From Zarea fungicola (taxonomy: Eukaryota > Ascomycota > Sordariomycetes > Hypocreales > Cordycipitaceae), in assembly GCA_900169235.1 (NCBI GenBank), contig FWCC01000192.1, positions 62,001 to 126,000 on the forward strand: 64,000 nt of DNA. Reading direction: 5' to 3'. Made by a program: the position numbers and the translations under genes. Of the stretch, positions 58,825-64,000 are shown one piece after another; within the stretch, counting starts at the first letter, position 1; every line of letters starts with the position of its first letter. The notes beneath the pieces are model-generated. The model ran no database searches, was not told the DNA's origin, and saw nothing but the letters and a program-made list of their open reading frames with translations.

Positions 58825-59296
58825 AGGGAGCATTGCATTGGAAGGCGTTTTTTTTTTCCGCATACAAGCATTATGCAATATCTTGCTATTATTAATGGAG
58901 TTTTGGGCAGTTATGAATTCAATTTCGTTTGTTTTTGCCGCTTAGAGTCCTTGCCAATATTCTGCCGCAATTTATAGGACCTTGTATCTGAATACTTAGT
59001 ACTACAGATACGGAGTACGGTACTCGCTTGATAACGACGGCATTACGTCACGTGTTGGTGACGCAGGTCCCTAGAAGTTGGAACTGTCAGCGCTGTTCTG
59101 GGTCTTCGAATTGGTGCTTGTGACCGCTGTGGAAACCCCTGGGTGGATCAAGCTGCGTGCATGCTCACTGTGCTCTATTTCGCTTGTGACACTGTTCCTT
59201 CATCGAACCAGTACAACAGATCGTTCAACCTATTTACAATATTCCGCCTTGAGAATTCTATTTCGCTCCATTAACCTTTTCACTTCCTCTATTAAG
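58825..59296. other. Spacer ARG2 / BAR-protein gene, with a CACGTG box
   Basis: 470 bases without a gene. CACGTG at 59049-59054 sits in TACGTCACGTGTTGGTGACGC, about 245 bases before the BAR-protein start; the TGACG/CACGTG combination could bind bZIP or bHLH factors. Confidence 0.5.
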
Positions 59297-60643
59297 ATGG
59301 ACTTCTCCAAGTTTGGCAAGAACCTCTCGTATGTCGTCAAAACTGGTCTACTTAGTAGCACCGTAGCTCTCTCCCCCACGCTGGCAATCAGGGTCGTTTG
59401 AGCTCAAGCTAACCATGATGCCTTGTTTGCGCTTTGCAGCGACTTTGGTGCGCAGATCACACCATTTGCGTCGCGCACGTTCCAGTACACCAAGGAGCAG
59501 TTTGGACAGACTGAGGATAAGGTCGGTGATTGTTTCTTTTTGCAAAGAGTGCCTTTTTTGGGTTTGATAGAAGAGCTAACCTCGTCGCAAAACAGACTCA
59601 ACTGCCCGCCGACTACATCGATCTCGAGAAGAAGGTCGACGCACTTAAGCAAGCTCACCAAAAGATGCTTAATGTGACGTAAGTGCATCCATTGAGGGAC
59701 TGAGAACGGCCACATCGCATAATCTTTGTCTCCTCGCGCTAACCTTAACGCAAAATCTCTCGCGCCGACTTGCAGTCAGCAATATTCCAACGAAGCCTAC
59801 GACTACCCCCCTAATGTGAAGGAGACCTTCCAGGACCTCGGACGCACGGTGAGTGAAAAGGTTAGCCTGCTGTCCTCCGCCACCAGCACCGCCGAGGCTC
59901 AGGCCGCCCTCGTCGCTCCCCCGACCGCGAAGCCCCAGCCCAAGACGTTTAGCCATGCTATCGCCCGCGCCAGTCTGGCTAGCAGTCAGACCCTGCACCA
60001 GAACCACACCGGCGCTGGTGAGGACCCTCTGGCTACTGCGCTCGAGAAGTATGCGCTCTCCATGGAGCGCGTTGGCGAGGCCCGCCTTGCCCAGGACAAC
60101 CAGATCCAGAGCCGCTTCCTTGCCGGTTGGAACACCACCCTCAACACCAACATAATGTTTGCTACGCGCGCCCGAAAGAATGTTGAAAAGTCCAGACTGT
60201 CCCTGGATGCTGTCAAGGCCCACGCCAAGGGTACTACCTTCAAGATTGGCCAGGGCCACACTGCTGGCCAGGAAGAGCCCGAGCTCAGCCCCGAGGCCCA
60301 GGAAGAGATTGAGAAGGCTGAAGACGAGTTCGTCACCCAGACCGAGGAGGCCGTTGGTGTCATGAAGAATGTGAGTCGCATAGATAATATTGCGTGCAAG
60401 CTGAAAACTAACATGTCCAGGTCCTGGATACCCCTGAGCCTCTCCGCAACCTGTCGGAGCTCATCAATGCGCAGATTGAGTACCACAAGAAGGCCTCTGA
60501 AATTCTGAGCGAGCTTGCTCCCATTATTGAGCAACTACAGACTGAGCAAGAGGTATGAGTCTACTCATGATACTCACTTCTAAAACATTATTAACAACAA
60601 TCTGTAGGCTAGCTACCGTAAGAGCCGCGAGGAGAATGCCTAA
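59297..60643 (+). CDS. BAR-domain membrane-curvature protein (Gvp36-like)
   Basis: Six exons, 59297-59328, 59440-59521, 59596-59678, 59776-60370, 60421-60552 and 60608-60643, give 319 residues. BAR proteins dimerise into curved helical bundles that bind and bend membranes; the fungal relative Gvp36 acts at Golgi/endosomal membranes. Seen: a short amphipathic-type start (MDFSKFGKNLS), then ITPFASRTFQYTKEQFGQTED, KLPADYIDLEKKVDALKQAHQKML-like sequence (TQLPADY in exon 3), and long Leu/Lys/Glu/Ala helices: ALEKYALSMERVGEARLAQD, the RARKNVEKSRLSLDAVK helix, EEIEKAEDEFVTQTEEAV and LSELINAQIEYHKKASEIL. The small exons, 32, 82, 83 and 36 nt, were placed by frame and family helices. Confidence 0.88.
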
Positions 60644-61160
60644 GCGTGGAGAGACGTGTACGAAGGTGGAATATATGTTTGCGGGCTTTCTGTTAAATTT
60701 GTGAAACAAAGTAATTATTTCCTATGTGCGCCTATTAATTTAGGCGCTGATAGCCAGTGGCCAGGTCTTGAAGGGTGTTTCCTTGCTCTGTGGGACGCCG
60801 CAGGCAACTTGTTTGTGTTCTTTTGTAGTAGTCCGGCTTGAATACGCGTTGCATAGAGCCACAATGCATAAAAGCTGATCATTTTACGACACTTGAGACT
60901 GACCCATTCTTCTAAGAGCGATTTTGATTTGATTTGGTTTATTTATTTTTTGATTTAATGAATCAAAGGCGGCACTCCCTCATTGCTGTCAAATTTACCG
61001 TATAAATGGCACACGTGCTCAATCACGTGATCCGAGCTTGGTAATTGCTCAATCTCATTGGAGGCTAGGTGAGAGCAATTGGCAGAATCTCTCTGTAGAC
61101 TGTCCAGAAGCCAACCCTCAACACTGCGGGTTCAACATTTGCCAATTGCACTTGCCAAGC
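60644..61160. promoter_or_regulatory. Upstream region of the NDUFA5-type gene with paired CACGTG boxes
   Basis: Contains CACGTG at 61012-61017 and again at 61024-61029, 12 bases apart and about 135-150 bases ahead of the start codon. The spacing, close to one helical turn, suggests a single binding unit. The first 200 bases are the 3' untranslated part of the BAR gene. No gene lies in between. Confidence 0.5.
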
Positions 61161-62037
61161 ATGCGGCCAACACTTCGAGCGCTCGCGCGCTATCTAGAGC
61201 CCGGTACGCCTACCGGCCTGACGGGTCTTTGGACGCACGCCACTCCCCGATCGACGCTCCTCTTCCTGTACGGGAGCACTCTCCACAAGCTCCAGGCGCT
61301 GCCCGAGACGTCGCTCTACCGCCAATCGGTCGAGGCCGTGACCAAACACCGCCTCTCCCTCGTTGAGCAATACACCCCGCCGGGCTACGAGGCCTGGGCC
61401 GCGAAGGCCCGGGAGCTCGTGGGCAAGAACGCTGACAAGTTCCGCGTTGCCAGCGGCCGCGTCGACGGTAGCGAGGCCCGCACTGTCAAGCTCGGCGACC
61501 GCGTCTTCGTCGTGGGCTCCAAGCACCTGCCCGGTGATGAGCGTGTCGAGGAGTGGGACGGCGAGGAGTACGAGGGTGGCGAACTCGAGGGGATTCGAAG
61601 CCCGGCCGAGCGCGCCGACCAGGTCATCTGGGCAGAGCGCAAGCCGCTCGAGGACCATGAGAAGATTGAGTGGGAAGATGAACCCCAGCTGACCGCTGAC
61701 CAGTAAGTATTTTATCATTGGAGAGGCTTGGAGAGGCCAAGGACCATTTGTGACCTTTTTTGGTGGCTTGATGATGAGATGGTTGTTTTAACACAGTTTC
61801 TAGAATTCATGAGCTTGAGCAAAAAATTGGCGCTGGTCTCATTGAGGAGATAATCGAAGTTGCCGAGGGTGAACTGAAGGCCATTGAAGTCATGCAAAAG
61901 GCCGAGGTGTAAGTCTTTTTGGCTTGAACGACCAGAATTGGTCCTATGAAGCCAAATGTGCTAACTACGATGATAGCTGGGAAGATCTTGAAGAGAAGCC
62001 CGTCGAGGGCCAGTGGACATACTTCGACCGACCTTAG
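61161..62037 (+). CDS. NADH:ubiquinone oxidoreductase subunit, NDUFA5/B13 type (29.9 kDa)
   Basis: Exons 61161-61702, 61804-61908 and 61977-62037 give 235 residues. This accessory subunit sits in the peripheral (Q-module) arm of mitochondrial complex I. Seen: a short N-terminal segment (MRPTLRALARYLEPG), then the family block TGLTGLWTHATPRSTLLFLYGSTLHKLQALPETSLYRQSVEAVTKHRLSLVE split here only for brevity of description (about 15-70), an Arg/Asp/Glu-rich middle, and the C-terminal EKPVEGQWTYFDRP end. The acceptor of intron 1 must be the second AG (TTTCTAG), because the nearer CACAG would shift the helix HELEQKIGAGLIEEIIEVAEGEL out of frame. The ATG at 61161 is chosen over an open frame reaching 61038, whose first 41 codons are non-conserved in character. 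It is the length expected for fungal versions. Confidence 0.9.
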
Positions 62038-62555
62038 AGCAAAAGACGACTTTATTGCTGGCGTTTCCTTTTTTTTTTATTGTCATTGTAAAGTAGATGG
62101 AGCTGCGCTGTACATCAATCAACCCATGGAATGCGTTGGGTCAATAGATGGAAACATAAACACACATTGTGCATCATGAACTTAAGCGAACTGTCTGCTA
62201 ATTATTTTGTGTTAATTTCTTTTTAAAAAAAAAGGAAAGAAAAAGAAAAACCTCTGTGTGGCGCTCCTGAGAGACGCCTAAACGCCTGGGAGCAGAGCTG
62301 CAAGCGATCAACTATGTAGAAATAGAGCAAGAGTGAAGACAGAATAGAAGGTAAATAAACAATTTGGTGATCGTTTTATCAACCTCGGAAGTTTTTTTTT
62401 TTTTTCGCCGCTTATACTGTTTCAGTCCATTTATTACGTTTGACGTTTGGGACTGAAGCGCATCAGATCAAAAGTTTCCACTCTTCAACAAACTCATTCA
62501 TTCACCCGTCAATCATAATGAACTGACCAACAACAAACGGTGCAATCCTATAGCT
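62038..62555. other. Spacer NDUFA5-type gene / RRN11-like gene
   Basis: 520 bases with A/T homopolymers (62070, 62224-62255, 62392-62404). No gene other than a two-codon upstream frame, ATGAACTGA, at 62518-62526, ending 29 bases before the next gene's start codon. Confidence 0.6.
62518..62526 (+). promoter_or_regulatory. Minimal upstream open reading frame (Met-Asn-stop)
   Basis: ATG AAC TGA precedes the main ATG (62556) of the RRN11-like gene. If the transcript starts further upstream, scanning ribosomes would meet it first and initiation at the main start would depend on leaky scanning or reinitiation. Transcript start is unknown. Confidence 0.45.
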
Positions 62556-63827
62556 ATGGCGCATGCGCAGACTTTCGGCCAAAAAATTTCAAGATCAGGC
62601 AAGCGCAAACGAGATACATCTGTTGCCGCTGAGCTCAGCGTGCCGCCGCCTTCGGCGCAGGCCATCAACCCACACAGCTATCCACCAGCGAAGCTCGCAC
62701 AGTTTGCCGTTGCTGGCCTGTCAGAAGACGACGAAGATCCCTGCGAGACCAGCAAGGACTTTCCGCACCGCGGACTCAGCCACAAGCCCTCTGAGAAAGC
62801 ACTGGAGTCGGACTATGACACCGGGCAGGACGATGACACTGTCAGCGAGACTCTGACAGAGCCTAAACCTACAAAGTCGAAGAGACCGCCAGATGCACAT
62901 GGAAGGCATTTGGACGTTCTCGTCAAGTCAATACATCAATTCCTCGGACAAGGCGAGATTTCCAAAGCCGCACGCGCGCTTGGGCTCGCGCTGCAGCTAC
63001 GGCCGCATCATGACAAGGTAGATGTCCGCCGCGACGATATGTGGGCACTTGGCGCGGAGGTCATCATGCGTGAGGGTGAGGAGCAGAGGCTCGCCCAAAA
63101 CATGATGCAACACGGCTCGGGGCATGCTCATGGGACAAGTGCGCCTTTGCGTGCCGGAGATGAATCTCGGGTTGAACCACGCTGGGGCTCAGCTGCAAAC
63201 ATGGACAAGTTGAGAGCCTACTTTGAAACGCTGATCCAGCAGTACCCTTACGACTACAAGTCTCCCAAAAACGTCTCGGCGCTGCATTTCAACATAAGTT
63301 TATACAGTTGCGAGATCTACAGTGTCTACTCGGAGCATATTACCGGCCTGGCAACTCGACATGCGGCGGGTATTCTGGATGAGTTACCTGCAGAAGACGA
63401 GTCCGACCTGCAGTTGGAGACGTTGGTGGAAGATGAGAGCTTTCACACACCCCAGCACAGTCTAAAAGAAAGGCTTAGACTGCGGAGCCTTGGGGCCCTA
63501 AATACAGTTGCCAATCGAATGGATGTCCTAATGCGCGATATGCCTTATGAAAAGAACCACGAATTGCTCAGATTGCGAGCCACAGCGTCACTATTCCTGG
63601 CCGATCTGCTGGTTCCGTTTGAAAATGTGATGACGGTACAGCTGCACCATGTAGACGAGCAACGGTGCCGAGAGGTTGCGACCGCGAAGAGGGCGCTTCG
63701 AATTATCATGCAAAGCGGAGGCGAGCTAGATGAAGCGTCACGAGCACTGGCCGAATCTGGTGATGCCGACGAGAACATGTCCTATGACTCTCAAATTTTA
63801 TCCGTCTTGCCTATTCGAAGGGCTTAA
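62556..63827 (+). CDS. Probable RNA polymerase I initiation factor Rrn11-like protein
   Basis: One exon, 423 residues. Rrn11 belongs to the core factor that places Pol I on the rDNA promoter. The N-terminus (1-115) is Ser/Pro/Asp/Lys-rich with a basic KRKRD patch, probably a nuclear signal. The recognisable segment starts at about 118, HLDVLVKSIHQFLGQGEISKAARALGLALQLRP, a TPR-like helix pair typical of Rrn11-type proteins, then DDMWALGAEVIMREGEEQR and AYFETLIQQYPYDYK. The C-terminal half is helical. The assignment rests on this block by recall only; another TPR-containing nuclear protein is possible. The frame ends with QILSVLPIRRA and no further exon is needed. Confidence 0.6.
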   Translation: MAHAQTFGQKISRSGKRKRDTSVAAELSVPPPSAQAINPHSYPPAKLAQFAVAGLSEDDEDPCETSKDFPHRGLSHKPSEKALESDYDTGQDDDTVSETLTEPKPTKSKRPPDAHGRHLDVLVKSIHQFLGQGEISKAARALGLALQLRPHHDKVDVRRDDMWALGAEVIMREGEEQRLAQNMMQHGSGHAHGTSAPLRAGDESRVEPRWGSAANMDKLRAYFETLIQQYPYDYKSPKNVSALHFNISLYSCEIYSVYSEHITGLATRHAAGILDELPAEDESDLQLETLVEDESFHTPQHSLKERLRLRSLGALNTVANRMDVLMRDMPYEKNHELLRLRATASLFLADLLVPFENVMTVQLHHVDEQRCREVATAKRALRIIMQSGGELDEASRALAESGDADENMSYDSQILSVLPIRRA

Positions 63828-64000
63828 GTATACAGGGGAAGTTTCGACTATCAAGGGAAAGTAAGCCCTCGCGGGGAGCAGCATATTTCGATCGTGTCAC
63901 TGAAATGAGGGTGCAGCACTGGATATTTTGTCTCCTTCAAGCCACCACACAGTCAATTACGAGCATGCTAAGGCCACCGTTATAGCCACATACCTTGGCT
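63828..64000. other. Downstream sequence to the window end
   Basis: 173 bases after the last stop codon; no gene or motif recognised. Confidence 0.6.

Noticed and set aside
59404..59715. Minus-strand open frames across the BAR-protein gene and other dense shadow frames over real genes
   Set aside because: They are antisense or out-of-frame shadows of well-supported exons.
1..64000. tRNA, rRNA, CRISPR, secondary-metabolite cluster or intact transposon
   Set aside because: I scanned spacers by eye for tRNA A/B boxes, 5S-like sequence, spaced direct repeats, large synthase genes and transposase or reverse-transcriptase motifs and found none that hold up.

Overview
The window is nuclear DNA of a filamentous ascomycete (Pezizomycotina, most likely a sordariomycete of the Hypocreales type; this placement is inferred from protein style and gene content, not from a search). 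Evidence for a fungus: short spliceosomal introns (about 50-100 nt) with GTATGT/GTAAGT-like donors and CTAAC-like branch points, compact genes on both strands with 0.3-3 kb spacers, and fungal families (Zn2Cys6 regulator, GPI-anchor enzymes, monopolin subunit, fungal complex I subunit). I find 22 protein genes with reconstructed exon structures, one decayed gene, and no RNA gene, CRISPR array or intact mobile element. It reads as ordinary chromosomal housekeeping DNA; no multi-gene accessory, biosynthetic or defence system is visible.

Layout. 1-5482: gene-less block with a degenerate 12-bp repeat and two diverged copies of a short sequence. 5483-7409 (+) cyclase-associated protein CAP/Srv2. 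8009-9957 (-) carnitine acetyltransferase ending in a peroxisomal AKL signal. 11399-13583 (-) SWI/SNF-RSC subunit Rsc8/Swi3, divergent from 14154-15249 (+) ETF alpha, which converges on 15321-16998 (-) adrenodoxin reductase Arh1. 17596-19525 (+) four-helix-type membrane protein with a Ser-rich tail. 19978-23145 (-) mismatch-repair MutL homologue Pms1. 25223-28660 (+) GPI inositol-deacylase Bst1. 29751-31331 (-) Tms1/SERINC, divergent from 31917-33774 (+) an MFS transporter. 34145-35592 (-) Msp1 AAA ATPase, divergent from 36355-37964 (+) monopolin Pcs1/Csm1. 39422-42456 (+) Mcd4 GPI ethanolamine-phosphate transferase. 42457-45702: 3.2 kb without a recognisable gene. 45703-48803 (+) FarA/CTF1-type Zn2Cys6 activator. 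49990-51816 (+) non-secreted LysM protein. 52477-53582 (+) Arv1. 53979-54398 (-) V-ATPase subunit e (Vma9), a 75-residue protein in three exons. 55084-56050 (+) dehydrogenase pseudogene. 56781-58824 (+) N-acetylglutamate synthase. 59297-60643 (+) BAR-domain protein. 61161-62037 (+) complex I NDUFA5-type subunit. 62556-63827 (+) probable Pol I factor Rrn11.

Themes. Several genes serve mitochondrial or acyl metabolism (CAT2, ETFA, ARH1, MSP1, ARG2, NDUFA5-type), with a FarA-like candidate regulator of fatty-acid use in the same window; BST1, MCD4 and ARV1 all bear on GPI-anchor or lipid handling in the ER. They are not arranged as a cluster.

Most rewarding second looks: a stop codon sitting in the loop of a 13-bp hairpin in the VMA9 message, a GC-AG intron in BST1, two PMS1 introns that together leave a continuous but wrong reading frame, a zinc cluster split over 25- and 18-nt exons, and the multiply frameshifted dehydrogenase gene.
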